This document shows positions 29,031-38,657 of a stretch of DNA of 64,000 bases, one piece after another (the first letter of the stretch is position 1; each line of letters begins with the position of its first letter). The stretch spans positions 56,808 to 120,807 of the forward strand of contig NZ_JAGMWN010000010.1 in the NCBI RefSeq assembly GCF_017963645.1. Direction: 5' to 3'. Below the pieces are notes generated by a model that did not search any database, was not told the origin of the DNA, and saw nothing but the letters and a program-made list of their open reading frames with translations. The stretch is from Marivibrio halodurans (GTDB lineage Bacteria; Pseudomonadota; Alphaproteobacteria; UBA8366; Aestuariispiraceae). The translations under genes and the position numbers were made by a program.

Positions 29031-30176
29031 ATGCCGATGGCGTGGCGCGGCTCCGCTGGACAGACGATGAACGATAGCCGCGATGATATTGCGGAGGGTG
29101 AGGCGCCGGAGGGTCGACCGCGTAGCGGTGTGTTCTCCGTGGTGCGCGAGAAGTGGCTCGCCGGTGCCATGTTGGGCGCGGGCGTGGTGGCCGCCGGCCT
29201 TTGGGCGCTTCAGCCCGGGGATGGCAGCGGTGCTATAACGGCCAGCCTGCGCGACATGCCGGTGATCGACCAGCGAACCCTGGAAGCGGCGGAATTCGGA
29301 CCCCGCGCGGCCGCGGCGGCGGAACTGTCCGACGCGGCCGCGGCCACGGCGGCCGGGCGCACGCAGCTCGCTCATGTGCCGAGCGCCACGGTCGATCAGT
29401 TGGAGAGCCGGTTCGAACGGCACAACTACTCCCTTCAGACGGTCAAGGCATCGAACGCGGAAGTGCCGCGCATCGTGCCGCTCAGTATTCCAAGCGATCT
29501 GCGGGAGGTGCAGGAGGTCGACCGCAAGAAGCAGGTCTTCCTTCAGATGGTCCTGCCGCTGGTGCTGATGGTGAACGAACGTCTGTTGGAGCAGCGCGAA
29601 CGGCTGAAGGAACTCGCCGCCAAATTGGCGCGCGGCGAGACGCTGGCGCCCTCGCAGCGGGTCTGGCTCGACGAGATGTATGCCACCTACAAGCTGGAGG
29701 ACGACGAGGATATCGACCTCCTGCTGCGGCGCGTCGATGTGGTACCGCCCTCCCTGGCGCTGGCCCAGGCCGCGATCGAAAGCGGCTGGGGCACGTCCCG
29801 TTTCGCGCGGGAGGGCAATGCCCTGTTCGGTCAATGGGTCTGGGGCGACGAGGTTGACGGCATCGTGCCGAAGGACCGGCAGACCGGGAAGACGCATAAG
29901 ATCCGCGCCTTCGAGACGCCGCTGGAGGCGGTCGCCGCCTATATCAAGAATCTCAATACGCACCGTGCCTACCGCAAGCTGCGCGTGATGCGCGCGGCGC
30001 TGCGCGAGCAGGGGGCCGGGCTCAATGGCCTGACGCTCGCCGGCGGGCTCGAGTCCTATTCCGAGAAGGGCATGAAATATGTCGCCCTCGTCCGCAACAT
30101 CATCGCGGCGAACGGACTCCGCCCGCTCGACCGGGCCCGCCTCGCGGGCTCGCCCCGACAGCCGTCCAACGTCTAA
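29031..30176 (+). CDS. Bax-like glucosaminidase domain protein, membrane-anchored
   Basis: A 381-residue protein with one N-terminal membrane segment (WLAGAMLGAGVVAAGLWAL, about residues 44-62) and a periplasmic region. The C-terminal half matches the Bax/FlgJ-type endo-beta-N-acetylglucosaminidase domain: VVPPSLALAQAAIESGWGTS (catalytic glutamate in AAIESGWG), REGNALFGQWVWG, TPLEAVAAYIKNLNTHRAYR and YVALVRNIIAANGL. It probably cuts peptidoglycan glycan strands. ATG 29031 has GGGGA seven bases upstream; ATG 29067 is a possible later start that keeps the membrane anchor. Confidence 0.82.
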   Translation: MPMAWRGSAGQTMNDSRDDIAEGEAPEGRPRSGVFSVVREKWLAGAMLGAGVVAAGLWALQPGDGSGAITASLRDMPVIDQRTLEAAEFGPRAAAAAELSDAAAATAAGRTQLAHVPSATVDQLESRFERHNYSLQTVKASNAEVPRIVPLSIPSDLREVQEVDRKKQVFLQMVLPLVLMVNERLLEQRERLKELAAKLARGETLAPSQRVWLDEMYATYKLEDDEDIDLLLRRVDVVPPSLALAQAAIESGWGTSRFAREGNALFGQWVWGDEVDGIVPKDRQTGKTHKIRAFETPLEAVAAYIKNLNTHRAYRKLRVMRAALREQGAGLNGLTLAGGLESYSEKGMKYVALVRNIIAANGLRPLDRARLAGSPRQPSNV

Positions 30177-30450
30177 AACCGCCTGAAATCGTCCGGGTCC
30201 GGCGCGCTCCGCGCGCGCTGCCGGGGGGCGGCGTGGATTTTTCCGCGCCGGATGCCGCGCGCCGTGGAATCTGCGGTTGGGCGGCCCGACTTCGACAAGC
30301 AATTCGGTCGGCTTTCTGGCACTGTCCGCCGCATGATCCGGGGCCGCATCGCCCAGGTGCCCCTTTCGGGCGCGCCCCTTGAAACCTCCCTCGGCATCCC
30401 CTTGTGCCAAGGGAGTAAGGATTCAGTCGAACCGACGAAGGAGGATCCCC

Positions 30451-31968
30451 ATGAGCGGCGATCGCAAAGCCACCGGCGCAGCCGGCCGCACGCTGGCCGA
30501 GGATGTCCTGAAACGGATTTCCGACCCGGCCCTCTTCGTGCAGGACGCCTATATCGACGGCACCTGGGCGGAGGCCGATGATGGCCGCCGGCGCACGGTG
30601 ATCGACGCGGCGACCGACAAGCCGCTGGGCAGCATCCCCAACATGGGCGCGGCCGAGACCGCGCGCGCGATCGAGGCGGCCGAACGCGCCTTCGAGGGGT
30701 GGCGGACCATGACCGCCTGGGCGCGCGGCGATATCCTGAACCGCTGGGGCGACCTGATGGGGCGCCACAAGGACGACCTTGCCGCCATCATGGTGCTGGA
30801 GCAGGGCAAGCCGCTCGACGAGGCGAAGGGCGAGATCGACTATGCCCGCAGCTTCCTTCATTGGTTCGCGGAGGAGGGGAAGCGCCAATATGGCGAGATG
30901 ATCCCGAGCCACCTCCAGGGCTCCCGCCTGCAGGTGACGCGCCAGCCGATCGGCGTGACGGCGGCGATCACTCCCTGGAATTTCCCCAGCGCGATGATTA
31001 CCCGCAAGGCGGCCGCCGCGCTGGCCGCCGGCTGTCCGATGATCGTGCGCCCGGCCGACGAGACGCCCTTCAGCGCCACCGTGCTGGCCAAGCTGGCCGA
31101 GGAGGCGGGCGTGCCCAAGGGCGTGTTCCAGATCGTCACCGGCGATCCGGAGCCGATCGGCGCGGCGCTGATGGACGCCAAGGCGGTGCGCGCGATCAGC
31201 TTCACCGGCTCCACGCGCGTCGGCAAGTTGCTGACGGAGCAGGCCGCCGGCACGGTCAAGAAGGTGTCGATGGAGCTTGGCGGGCACGCGCCCTTCCTGG
31301 TTTTCGACGACGCCGATCTTGACCGCGCGGTCGACGGCGCGGTCAAGGCCAAGATGGCGACGACCGGCCAGGATTGCCTGGCGGTCAACCGCATCCTGGT
31401 GCAGCAGGGGCTTTATGAGGAATTCTGCAAGCGCTTCGCCGACGCCATCGGGTCGATGAAGGTCGGCTCCGGCTTCGAGGACGGGGTGGAGCTCGGCCCC
31501 CTGATGAACGCCTCGGCGGTGGAGAAGTGCGTCGCCCATGTGCAGGATGCCAAGGCCAAGGGCGGGCGCATCCTGACCGGCGGCGGCCGGCACGAGGCCG
31601 GTGCCCTGTTCTTCCAGCCGACCGTGATCGCCGATCTGACGACCGACATGGCGATCTGGAAGGAAGAGACCTTCGGCCCCGTCGCGCCCGTCATGGCCTT
31701 CGACACGGAGGCGGAGGCCGTTCGCCTGGCGAACGACACGGATTACGGCCTCGCGGCCTATTGCTATACCGAGGGGCTGAATCGCGCGCATCGGGTCTCG
31801 GAGGCGCTGGATTACGGCATGGTCGCCGTCAACACGCCGAAGATGACCGGCCCGCCGATCCCCTTCGGGGGCGTCAAGGAATCGGGCCTGGGCCGGGAGG
31901 GCTCCCGTCACGGCCTCGACGAATATAGCGAGATCAAATACGTCTGCTTCGGCGGTGTCGCCGACTGA
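30451..31968 (+). CDS. gabD: NAD(P)-dependent succinate-semialdehyde dehydrogenase-type aldehyde dehydrogenase
   Basis: A 505-residue aldehyde dehydrogenase with PWNFPSAMITRKAAAALAAG (cofactor-binding), FTGSTRVGKLL, the general-base glutamate in SMELGGHAPFLVF, and the catalytic cysteine in TTGQDCLAVNR near residue 308. GGVKESGLGREGSRHGL closes the C-terminus. Class I SSADHs of the GabD type oxidise succinate semialdehyde to succinate; the neighbouring class III aminotransferase supports this role in GABA or omega-amino-acid use, although other semialdehydes are possible. AAGGAGGA lies just before ATG 30451, a near-ideal ribosome site. Confidence 0.87.
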   Translation: MSGDRKATGAAGRTLAEDVLKRISDPALFVQDAYIDGTWAEADDGRRRTVIDAATDKPLGSIPNMGAAETARAIEAAERAFEGWRTMTAWARGDILNRWGDLMGRHKDDLAAIMVLEQGKPLDEAKGEIDYARSFLHWFAEEGKRQYGEMIPSHLQGSRLQVTRQPIGVTAAITPWNFPSAMITRKAAAALAAGCPMIVRPADETPFSATVLAKLAEEAGVPKGVFQIVTGDPEPIGAALMDAKAVRAISFTGSTRVGKLLTEQAAGTVKKVSMELGGHAPFLVFDDADLDRAVDGAVKAKMATTGQDCLAVNRILVQQGLYEEFCKRFADAIGSMKVGSGFEDGVELGPLMNASAVEKCVAHVQDAKAKGGRILTGGGRHEAGALFFQPTVIADLTTDMAIWKEETFGPVAPVMAFDTEAEAVRLANDTDYGLAAYCYTEGLNRAHRVSEALDYGMVAVNTPKMTGPPIPFGGVKESGLGREGSRHGLDEYSEIKYVCFGGVAD

Positions 31969-32031
31969 TGGGGTCGCCGACCGGGTTGGCCGGTCGGCGG
32001 AGACTAAGGATGTGAGAGGAGTATCCAGGCA

Positions 32032-33447
32032 ATGGCGGACGCGGCACATAATCTGTCGCTGGAGGAGATGGACCGGCAGTCGGTCCTGCACCCGTTCACG
32101 CAGCTCAAGCAATTCGCTTCGGGCGAGCTGGGTGGCCCGCGTATCGTGGAAGGCGGCGAGGGTATCCGCATCCGCGATACCAAGGGCAATGAGTTGATCG
32201 ACGGGTTCGCCGGTCTCTATTGCGTCAATGTCGGCTATGGCCGGGGCGAGATCGCGGAGGCGATCTATGCCCAGGCGAAGCAACTCGCCTATTACCATGC
32301 CTATGCCGGTCATTCGAACGAGCCGACGATCCGCCTCTCCGACAAGATCCTGCGCAAGACCCCGCCGGGTATGTCGAAGATCTTCTACGGTCTCGGCGGT
32401 TCCGACGCGAACGAGACCAACGCCAAGATCGTCTGGTACTACAACAACGTCCGCGGCAAGCCGAACAAGACGAAGTTCATCGCCCGGCGGCGCGGCTATC
32501 ACGGCGGCACGGTCTTCTCCGGCAGTCTGACGGGGCTGGAGGTCTTCCACACCGCCTTCAACCTGCCGGTGCCGCAGGTGCTGCACACCACGGCGCCGCA
32601 TCACTACTGGCAGGCCGAGGAGGGGATGAGCGAGCGCGACTTCTCGAAGAAGTGCGCCGAGGATTTGAACAGCCTGATCGAGGCGGAGGGGCCGGAGACC
32701 GTCGGCGCCTTTATCGGCGAGCCCGTGCTCGGCACCGGCGGCATCATTCCCCCGCCGGAAGGTTATTGGGAAGCCATTCAGGAGGTGCTCGACCGGCATG
32801 ACGTGCTGCTCATCTCGGACGAGGTGGTGTGCGGCTTCGGGCGGCTCGGCAGTGAATTCGGCGCCATCCATTACGGCATGAAGCCGGACCTGATGACCGT
32901 TGCCAAGGGCCTGACCTCGGCCTATCAGCCGCTCTCCGGCTCGATCGTCGGCGATCGGGTCTGGAAGGTGCTGGAGGACGGCTCCGACAAGTATGGCCCC
33001 TTCGCCCACGGCCTGACCTATTCCGCGCATCCCTGCGGGGCGGCGGCGGCGCTCGCCAATCTGGAGATCATCGAGCGCGAGAATCTGGTCGGTAACGCCA
33101 AATCCACCGGCGCCTATTTTCAGAAGGCGTTGAAGGATGCCTTCGGCGATCATCCGATCGTCGGCGAGGTGCGCGGCGAGGGGCTGCTGGCGGCGGTCGA
33201 GTTCGTCGCCGATCCGGCGCGCAAGACGCGCTTCGACGCCTCGCTGAAGGTCGGCGCGCAGATGGCGGCGGCCTGTGTCGCGGAAGGGCTGATCAGCCGC
33301 GCCATGCCGCATGGCGATATCCTGGGCTTCGCCCCGCCGTTGATCGTGCGCGAGGGCGATATCGACGAAATCGTCGCCCGCACCAAGCGCGCGGTCGATA
33401 GCGTCACCGACAAGTTGGTGCGCGAGGGCAGCCTGAAGGCGGCCTGA
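32032..33447 (+). CDS. Class III aminotransferase (GABA/beta-alanine/putrescine:pyruvate type)
   Basis: A 471-residue PLP enzyme. The N-terminus LHPFTQLKQFASGELGGPRI is typical of omega-amino acid:pyruvate transaminases. The cofactor site includes YGLGGSDANETNAKIVWYY, the aspartate in LLISDEVVCGFGRLGSEFG, and the PLP-binding lysine in MTVAKGLTSAYQPLSG (near residue 292). It would move the amino group of GABA, beta-alanine or a diamine to pyruvate, making the semialdehyde used by the upstream dehydrogenase. The gap to that gene is 63 bp with GAGAGGAG ahead of the start, so they are likely an operon. The exact amine is inferred. Confidence 0.88.
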   Translation: MADAAHNLSLEEMDRQSVLHPFTQLKQFASGELGGPRIVEGGEGIRIRDTKGNELIDGFAGLYCVNVGYGRGEIAEAIYAQAKQLAYYHAYAGHSNEPTIRLSDKILRKTPPGMSKIFYGLGGSDANETNAKIVWYYNNVRGKPNKTKFIARRRGYHGGTVFSGSLTGLEVFHTAFNLPVPQVLHTTAPHHYWQAEEGMSERDFSKKCAEDLNSLIEAEGPETVGAFIGEPVLGTGGIIPPPEGYWEAIQEVLDRHDVLLISDEVVCGFGRLGSEFGAIHYGMKPDLMTVAKGLTSAYQPLSGSIVGDRVWKVLEDGSDKYGPFAHGLTYSAHPCGAAAALANLEIIERENLVGNAKSTGAYFQKALKDAFGDHPIVGEVRGEGLLAAVEFVADPARKTRFDASLKVGAQMAAACVAEGLISRAMPHGDILGFAPPLIVREGDIDEIVARTKRAVDSVTDKLVREGSLKAA

Positions 33448-33477
33448 GCGGGAGCGCTTCCACCCCGATAAGGGTCG

Positions 33478-33515
33478 GAAAGGGGCGGGGCCGGTCATCC
33501 GGCTTCGCCCCTTTC
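33478..33515. terminator. Bidirectional hairpin between convergent genes
   Basis: GAAAGGGGCG...GGCCGG pairs with CCGGC...CGCCCCTTTC across a TCAT loop. It sits between the aminotransferase stop and the convergent SDR stop. There is no long T run, so termination may need help or may work in both directions. Confidence 0.6.
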
Positions 33516-33545
33516 GCGTTCGGCGGGCCGGTGCCGAGCGGCCGC

Positions 33546-34229
33546 TCAGACCGGGGTCACGCGCATCTCGTCCATATTGACATGGGAGGGCTGGGCGAGC
33601 GCGAACGCCACCGCGCGGGCCACGTCCTCGGCGCGCAATGCGTCGGGCTTGGGGCTTTCGAAGAAGGGGGTATCGACCATCCCCGGCGTCAGCAGGGTGC
33701 AGCGCCCGCCCCATTCGGTCATCTCCGCCGACAGGTTCTGGGAGAAGCCGTTCACGAACCATTTCGTGGCGCCGTAGATCGATCCCTTGATCGGTCGCCG
33801 CCCGGCGTTGGAGCCGGTCAGGATCACATGGCCCCTGGTTTCGCGCAGATGCGGCAGGGCATGATGCACGACCGTCAACAGTCCCCAGATATTGACGTCC
33901 AGCATGGTGCGCCAATTGTCGAGGTCGCCATCCTCCACGCCCGCGCGGGTCGAGCCTAGGCCGGCATTGGCGAAGACGGCGGCAAGCGGTCCGAAGTCGG
34001 CGGCGGCCTGGACCATGCGGGCAACCTGCGCTTCGTTCGTCACGTCGCAGGCAAGCGCCATCGCGCGTTCCGCGCCAAGTTCGTCGACGAGCGCGGAGAG
34101 CTTGTCGGTCGAGCGCGCGGCCAGCGCCACCTTCCAGCCATCCGCGACGGCCGCGCGGGCGGTCGCCGCGCCGATGCCGCTGGACGCGCCGGTGATCAGC
34201 AGGACACGGTCGGATGCGGGAGCGGACAT
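33546..34229 (-). CDS. Short-chain dehydrogenase/reductase (SDR)
   Basis: A 227-residue Rossmann-fold enzyme with the NAD(P)-binding TGASSGIGAATARA near residue 13 and NAG in VFANAGLGSTRAG. The catalytic serine lies in ILTGSNAGRRP, and YxxxK in SIYGATKWFVNGF. It resembles the YdfG-like group acting on hydroxy or keto acids, but the substrate cannot be set from sequence. ATG 34229 is preceded by GGAGG at six bases. It is transcribed toward the aminotransferase gene and away from the phosphatase gene. Confidence 0.85.
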   Translation of the reverse strand: MSAPASDRVLLITGASSGIGAATARAAVADGWKVALAARSTDKLSALVDELGAERAMALACDVTNEAQVARMVQAAADFGPLAAVFANAGLGSTRAGVEDGDLDNWRTMLDVNIWGLLTVVHHALPHLRETRGHVILTGSNAGRRPIKGSIYGATKWFVNGFSQNLSAEMTEWGGRCTLLTPGMVDTPFFESPKPDALRAEDVARAVAFALAQPSHVNMDEMRVTPV

Positions 34230-34383
34230 GGGGGCCTCCTTCTCTATCGATGACCCCTGGGAGGTGGGGGCCCGGACGGGACGCGCCAACACCCCGGGCA
34301 CCGCGCGGAAATCCAAGCGGACCCTGGTCCCGTATTGCCGGATGTGAAGTGAAGCCGCCGTTTGCGGATCGGAGGGATGGACC

Positions 34384-34959
34384 ATGCCACGACTGCTCGC
34401 CGTCATCGCGATGCTGGCCGTTCTTGTGCCGGGTACCGCGCGGGCGGACCAATCACTTGACGGTCCGTTGGAGCGTCTGCGCGCGGGCGGGCATGTCCTG
34501 ATGCTGCGGCATGCCCTGGCGCCGGGGACGGGCGATCCGGCGGGCTTCCGGCTCGATGACTGCACGACGCAGCGCACGCTCGATGCGGCGGGGCGCGATC
34601 AGGCCCGCGCGATCGGCAAGGCCCTGCGCGCCGCCGGGATCACGCGAGCGGCGGTCTTCTCCAGCCAATGGTGCCGCTGTCTGGAGACGGCGGAACTCCT
34701 GGGGCTTGGACCGGTGACGGAATTGCCGGCGCTGAACAGCTTCTTCGGCCCCAACCGCGACCGGCGGTCGGCGCGCATGACGGCCTTGCGCGCCTTCCTG
34801 GCCGAACGGCCGGTGGACGGCCCCCCGGTCGTGCTGGTCACCCATCAGGTCAATGTCACCGCGCTCACCGGCGATTTCGTGCGCTCGGGCGAGGGGCGGC
34901 TCCTACGCCTCGACGGTACGGACACGCCGGAGGTGCTGGGCCGCGTCATGCTGGAGTAG
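34384..34959 (+). CDS. Periplasmic histidine phosphatase superfamily protein
   Basis: A 191-residue protein with an N-terminal signal peptide (LLAVIAMLAVLVPGTARA, cleavage likely after ARA near residue 22). The phosphohistidine motif appears as HVLMLRHALAPG, in which the usual RHG is RHA, a known variation of exported branch-2-like members. VFSSQWCRCLETAELLG and VLVTHQVNVTALTG (second catalytic histidine) follow. The substrate is unknown. GGAGGGATGG lies just before the start. Divergent from the SDR gene. Confidence 0.82.
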   Translation: MPRLLAVIAMLAVLVPGTARADQSLDGPLERLRAGGHVLMLRHALAPGTGDPAGFRLDDCTTQRTLDAAGRDQARAIGKALRAAGITRAAVFSSQWCRCLETAELLGLGPVTELPALNSFFGPNRDRRSARMTALRAFLAERPVDGPPVVLVTHQVNVTALTGDFVRSGEGRLLRLDGTDTPEVLGRVMLE

Positions 34960-35003
34960 GGTGCCGCCCCGCCTTGCCCCGCCCCCGGCCCTGCCCTGGA
35001 CGG

Positions 35004-35300
35004 TCAATCCTCGTGATGATGGGCGATGTCGCCGTCCTTATAGACGAATTCGTCGAGGAACCCGGCGAAATCCTTGTTATTGCGTCGTAACCACTCGATC
35101 ACCATGCAGGCGTGCTCCATCTCCTCGCGCATATTGTGCAGCAGGATGTCCTTGAGCGCCGGGTCCTCGCAGTCGTCGGCACGCTGACGGTACCAGTCGA
35201 CCGCCTCCATCTCCTCCATCAGGGAGGTGATGGCGTGATGCATCGCCAAGGTTTCCTTGCTCAGACGCTCGCGCGGGGCATGAAGGGTTTCGCTAGACAT
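35004..35300 (-). CDS. Encapsulated-ferritin (EncFtn) family ferritin-like protein
   Basis: A 98-residue, two-helix ferritin-like protein. The pattern MEEMEAVDWYRQRADDCEDP then NMREEMEHACMVIEWLRRN matches the EncFtn family of Rhodospirillum. The ferroxidase residues correspond to E30, E60 and H63, with W36 and Y37 nearby. Such proteins form annular decamers that oxidise Fe(II). Encapsulin-loaded members carry a short hydrophobic C-terminal targeting peptide; here the tail is KDGDIAHHHED instead, and no encapsulin gene lies within the window. So this may be a free ferroxidase, or may load elsewhere. ATG 35300 has GAGAGGA five bases upstream. Confidence 0.85.
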   Translation of the reverse strand: MSSETLHAPRERLSKETLAMHHAITSLMEEMEAVDWYRQRADDCEDPALKDILLHNMREEMEHACMVIEWLRRNNKDFAGFLDEFVYKDGDIAHHHED

Positions 35301-35772
35301 CGGGTCCTCTCGTCGGCGGTGGGTCCTGCAGATCGACGCGGCCCCGCCTCGGAACCGCGCCATCCTCGTCGCCCCGAAGAATGACCGCGGCGCACCGGAC
35401 GGGCAAGCGCCACCGCCGCTTCACCGTCTTCATTCCCGCCCCATCTCCACCCTCCATCTCGACCCCATGGACAAGCCGCCCGCGCACGCCCATATCGGAG
35501 CTCAGGACGCGTGCGGCGGAGGGGTTCAGCCGGACGCGCGGCGCCTGACGCGCTCGGTCCGGAACGCATTGTTTTCCCCAAGATGCTACGTTAATGGTAG
35601 CGTTCGATCGTGAAGGGGGCGGACGAACGAACCCGGCCGCGCGAGGGGCGGGTTATCGAACGAGGGTCGCGCCGGCATCATTGATCCGGGAAAGGACCCG
35701 CCGGTATTTGGAGCGGTGTCGCGGGGCGAGTCCGCGGGATGGCCCATGCCGCGAGAATATAGGGGACGGCCA
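35301..35772. other. Divergent intergenic region between the ferritin-like gene and fabA
   Basis: About 470 bp. It should hold the promoters for both genes. I see no Fur- or Irr-type palindrome, no RNA gene and no supported ORF, only the short inverted repeat listed separately. Confidence 0.4.
35569..35601 (+). promoter_or_regulatory. Possible fabA promoter with overlapping inverted repeat
   Basis: TTGTTT (35569-35574) and GTTAAT (35590-35595) are weak promoter-like boxes 15 bp apart. The inverted repeat GCTAC-N7-GTAGC (35585-35601) covers the second box and could be an operator. Tentative. Confidence 0.25.
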
Positions 35773-36345
35773 TTGTCTGGCGAACATGACGGCGCCGCGA
35801 GCAAGGCGGACGCGACGATCGCGGACGAGACCGCGGCGCAGGAACAGTTTTCCTACGACGAACTGATCGAATGCGCGGAGGGCAAGCTGTTTGGCCCGGG
35901 CAACGCGCAATTGCCGCTGCCGCCGATGCTGATGGTGGATCGCATCGTCGAGATCACCAAGGAAGGCGGCGAGCACGGCAAGGGCAAGATCATCGCCGAA
36001 TTGGATATCAAGCCGGACCTCTGGTTCTTCAATTGCCACTTCAAGGGCGATCCGGTGATGCCCGGCTGTCTCGGCCTGGATGCGATGTGGCAGTTGGTCG
36101 GCTTCTTCCTGGGCTGGCTCGGCGCGCCGGGCAAGGGCCGGGCGCTCGGTGTCGGCGAGGTGAAGCTGATGGATCAGGTCCTGCCGACCGCCCGGAAGGT
36201 CACCTACGAGATCACCTTGAAGCGCGTGATCATGCGCAAGCTGATCATGGGTGTCGCGGACGGTATCATGAAGATCGACGGTCGGATCGCCGCCGAGGCG
36301 AACGACATGAAGGTCGGGCTGTTCAAGCCGGCGGAGAACGGCTGA
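35773..36345 (+). CDS. fabA: FabA, 3-hydroxydecanoyl-ACP dehydratase/isomerase
   Basis: A roughly 190-residue hot-dog-fold enzyme. The core reads [20 protein letters not shown], then [12 protein letters not shown]. The active-site histidine is in [16 protein letters not shown] (near residue 89) and the aspartate in [15 protein letters not shown]. It dehydrates 3-hydroxyacyl-ACP and isomerises trans-2- to cis-3-decenoyl-ACP, starting unsaturated fatty acid synthesis. The start is unsure: TTG 35773 has AGGGGA seven bases upstream, while ATG 35746 and GTG 35716 lie further up in frame. It leads a fabA-fabB-fabI operon. Confidence 0.93.
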   Translation: MSGEHDGAASKADATIADETAAQEQFSYDELIECAEGKLFGPGNAQLPLPPMLMVDRIVEITKEGGEHGKGKIIAELDIKPDLWFFNCHFKGDPVMPGCLGLDAMWQLVGFFLGWLGAPGKGRALGVGEVKLMDQVLPTARKVTYEITLKRVIMRKLIMGVADGIMKIDGRIAAEANDMKVGLFKPAENG

Positions 36346-36418
36346 GCGGCGCGGCCGCGACCGGACGGCGGCCGGGAGGCCGGGCGTCCGCCCAAGTTAA
36401 CTTACGACGGGGTGTTCG

Positions 36419-37636
36419 ATGCGACGGGTCGTTGTAACCGGTATGGGGATTGTCTCCAGCATCGGGAATGATCAGGCCGAGGTGCTGCAGTCCCTGCGCG
36501 ACGGGCGCTCGGGAATCACGCACAGCGATGATTATGCGGAGCGTGGCTTCCGCAGCCATGTCCACGGCGCGGTCAAGCTGGATGTGGCCGATCACGTGGA
36601 TAAGAAGCTGTTGCGCTTCATGGGCGACGGCGCCGCCTATAACTATATCGCCATGAACCAGGCGATCGCCGATGCCGGGCTGGAGGAGGACGAGGTGAGC
36701 CATGAGCGCACCGGCCTCATCATGGGCTCCGGCGGGCCTTCCACCCGCAACATGCTGCTGGCCTTCGACACCGCGCGGGAGAAATCGCCGAAGCGGGTCG
36801 GCCCCTTCATGGTGCCGCGCACCATGTCCTCGACCAATTCCGCGACGCTGGCGACGCCCTATCATATCCGGGGCGTGAACTATTCGATCAGCTCCGCCTG
36901 CTCGACCAGCGCGCATTGCATCGGCAACGGCGCCGAACTGATCCAGTGGGGCAAGCAGGATATCGTCTTCGCCGGCGGCGGGGAGGAGTTGGACTGGACC
37001 CTGACCGTCCTGTTCGACGCGATGCCGGCACTCTCCAGCGGCTATAACGACACGCCGGAGAAGGCGAGCCGCGCCTACGACAAGAGCCGCGATGGTTTCG
37101 TCATCGCCGGTGGCGCGGGCGTCGTGGTGCTGGAGGAGTTGGAGCACGCCAAGGCGCGCGGCGCCAAGATCTATGGCGAACTTGTCGGCTACGGCGCCAA
37201 TTCCGACGGGTTCGACATGGTCCAGCCCTCGGGCGAGGGCGCGGTGCGTTGCATGAAGCTGGCGATCGGCGGCCTTAACGAGCCGGTCGGCTATATCAAT
37301 GCCCACGGTACCTCCACGCCGGTGGGCGACACGCGGGAGCTTCAGGCGATCCGCGAGGTGTTCGGCGACAATGTGCCCCATATCAGCTCGACCAAGTCGA
37401 TGACGGGCCATTCGCTGGGCGCGACGGGCGCGCAGGAGGCGATCTATTCGCTGCTGATGATGAATAACGGCTTCATCGCGCCCTCGATCAATATCGACGA
37501 GCTCGACGAGGAAGCGGACGGGCTGCCGATCGCGCGCGAGCGGATCGACGATGTCGACCTCAACATCGTCATCTCCAACAGCTTCGGCTTCGGCGGAACC
37601 AACGCGACGCTGGCCTTCAAGAAATACGCGGATTGA
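36419..37636 (+). CDS. fabB: FabB, 3-oxoacyl-ACP synthase I
   Basis: A 405-residue thiolase-fold condensing enzyme with the Cys-His-His triad: [16 protein letters not shown] (Cys near residue 160), [11 protein letters not shown] (His near 295) and [12 protein letters not shown] (His near 330). It elongates cis-3-decenoyl-ACP made by FabA, so the pair makes unsaturated fatty acids. FabB and not FabF is chosen because of the FabA neighbour and the overall pattern ([22 protein letters not shown]). The gap after fabA is 73 bp. Confidence 0.94.
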   Translation: MRRVVVTGMGIVSSIGNDQAEVLQSLRDGRSGITHSDDYAERGFRSHVHGAVKLDVADHVDKKLLRFMGDGAAYNYIAMNQAIADAGLEEDEVSHERTGLIMGSGGPSTRNMLLAFDTAREKSPKRVGPFMVPRTMSSTNSATLATPYHIRGVNYSISSACSTSAHCIGNGAELIQWGKQDIVFAGGGEELDWTLTVLFDAMPALSSGYNDTPEKASRAYDKSRDGFVIAGGAGVVVLEELEHAKARGAKIYGELVGYGANSDGFDMVQPSGEGAVRCMKLAIGGLNEPVGYINAHGTSTPVGDTRELQAIREVFGDNVPHISSTKSMTGHSLGATGAQEAIYSLLMMNNGFIAPSINIDELDEEADGLPIARERIDDVDLNIVISNSFGFGGTNATLAFKKYAD

Positions 37637-37641
37637 GGGCC

Positions 37642-38475
37642 ATGACAGGAAAATCGTCGCTGATGGCCGGTAAGCGCGGCCTGATCATGGGGGTCGCGAA
37701 CGATCATTCGATCGCCTGGGCGATCGCGCGGGCCTGCGCCGATCATGGGGCGGAACTCGCCTTCACCTTCCAGCCCGGCGGCGGCTTCGAGCGCCGGGTG
37801 CGCCCGCTGGCCGATAGCGTCGGCTCCCCCCTCGTGACGCCCTGCAGCGTCGAGGAGGATGCCAGCATCGAGACCGCCTTCGGCGAGGTCGCGAAGGTCT
37901 GGGATCGCCTCGACTTCGTGGTCCACGCCATCGCCTATTCCGACAAGGCGCAGTTGAAGGGCCGCTATGTCGATACGACGCGGGACAATTTCCGTCATTC
38001 GCTCGACATCTCCTGCTACAGCTTCACTGCCGTCGCGCGCTACGCGGAACCCATGATGACGGCGGGCGGCAGTCTGGTGACGCTAACCTATGAAGGGGCG
38101 GCGCGCGTCATGCCCTCCTATAACGTCATGGGCGTCGCCAAGGCGGCGCTGGAGGCGTCGGTGCGCTACCTCGCCGTCGATCTGGGCGAGAAGGGGATTC
38201 GCGTCAACGCGCTCTCGGCCGGGCCGATGCGCACGCTCGCGGGCTCCGCCATCTCGGGCGCGCGCTTCACCTACAACTGGCAGGGCAAGTCCTCGCCGCT
38301 GCGCCGTAACGTCACCCATGACGAGGTCGGAAATTCCGGGCTCTATCTGCTCTCGGACCTTTCGGCCGGTGTCACCGGCGGCGTGCATTTCATCGACAGC
38401 GGCTATCATACGATCGGCATGGCGATCCCGGACGAACCCGAGATTTCCCCGCCCGGCACCGAAAAAAAGGGCTGA
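37642..38475 (+). CDS. fabI: FabI, enoyl-ACP reductase (NADH)
   Basis: A 277-residue SDR-type enoyl reductase with GVANDHSIAWAIARACADHG at the N-terminus. The catalytic tyrosine/lysine pair is in SYNVMGVAKAALEASVRYLA (near residues 159 and 166), followed by IRVNALSAGPMRTLAGSAI. It performs the last step of each fatty acid elongation cycle and is the triclosan target. ATG 37642 sits 5 bp after the fabB stop with GAGGG upstream, so translation is probably coupled. The C-terminus is slightly extended. Confidence 0.93.
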   Translation: MTGKSSLMAGKRGLIMGVANDHSIAWAIARACADHGAELAFTFQPGGGFERRVRPLADSVGSPLVTPCSVEEDASIETAFGEVAKVWDRLDFVVHAIAYSDKAQLKGRYVDTTRDNFRHSLDISCYSFTAVARYAEPMMTAGGSLVTLTYEGAARVMPSYNVMGVAKAALEASVRYLAVDLGEKGIRVNALSAGPMRTLAGSAISGARFTYNWQGKSSPLRRNVTHDEVGNSGLYLLSDLSAGVTGGVHFIDSGYHTIGMAIPDEPEISPPGTEKKG

Positions 38476-38657
38476 GGCGGGGCCTCGTCCTCCGCGATCC
38501 CTTTCAGCCAATATTCCCGTCCGGGTCCTTATCGGGTCCCGCGCCGCCTCCACATGTCTTGCACCGACCCGCGTGCCGGGATATCGCGGAAAACCCTCGC
38601 CCGTGGAGCAGGATGTGACAATCAGGGCGTGAGAACCGAGGCGGGAGGCCGAAGGCG

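Noticed and set aside
30100..34452. 1,450-codon minus-strand frame over gabD and the aminotransferase
   Set aside because: Only its last part (the SDR gene region) is real, and that gene is in a different frame.
38476..38657. Cobalamin riboswitch before cobN
   Set aside because: I searched for the conserved B12-box and core pairing and saw neither.
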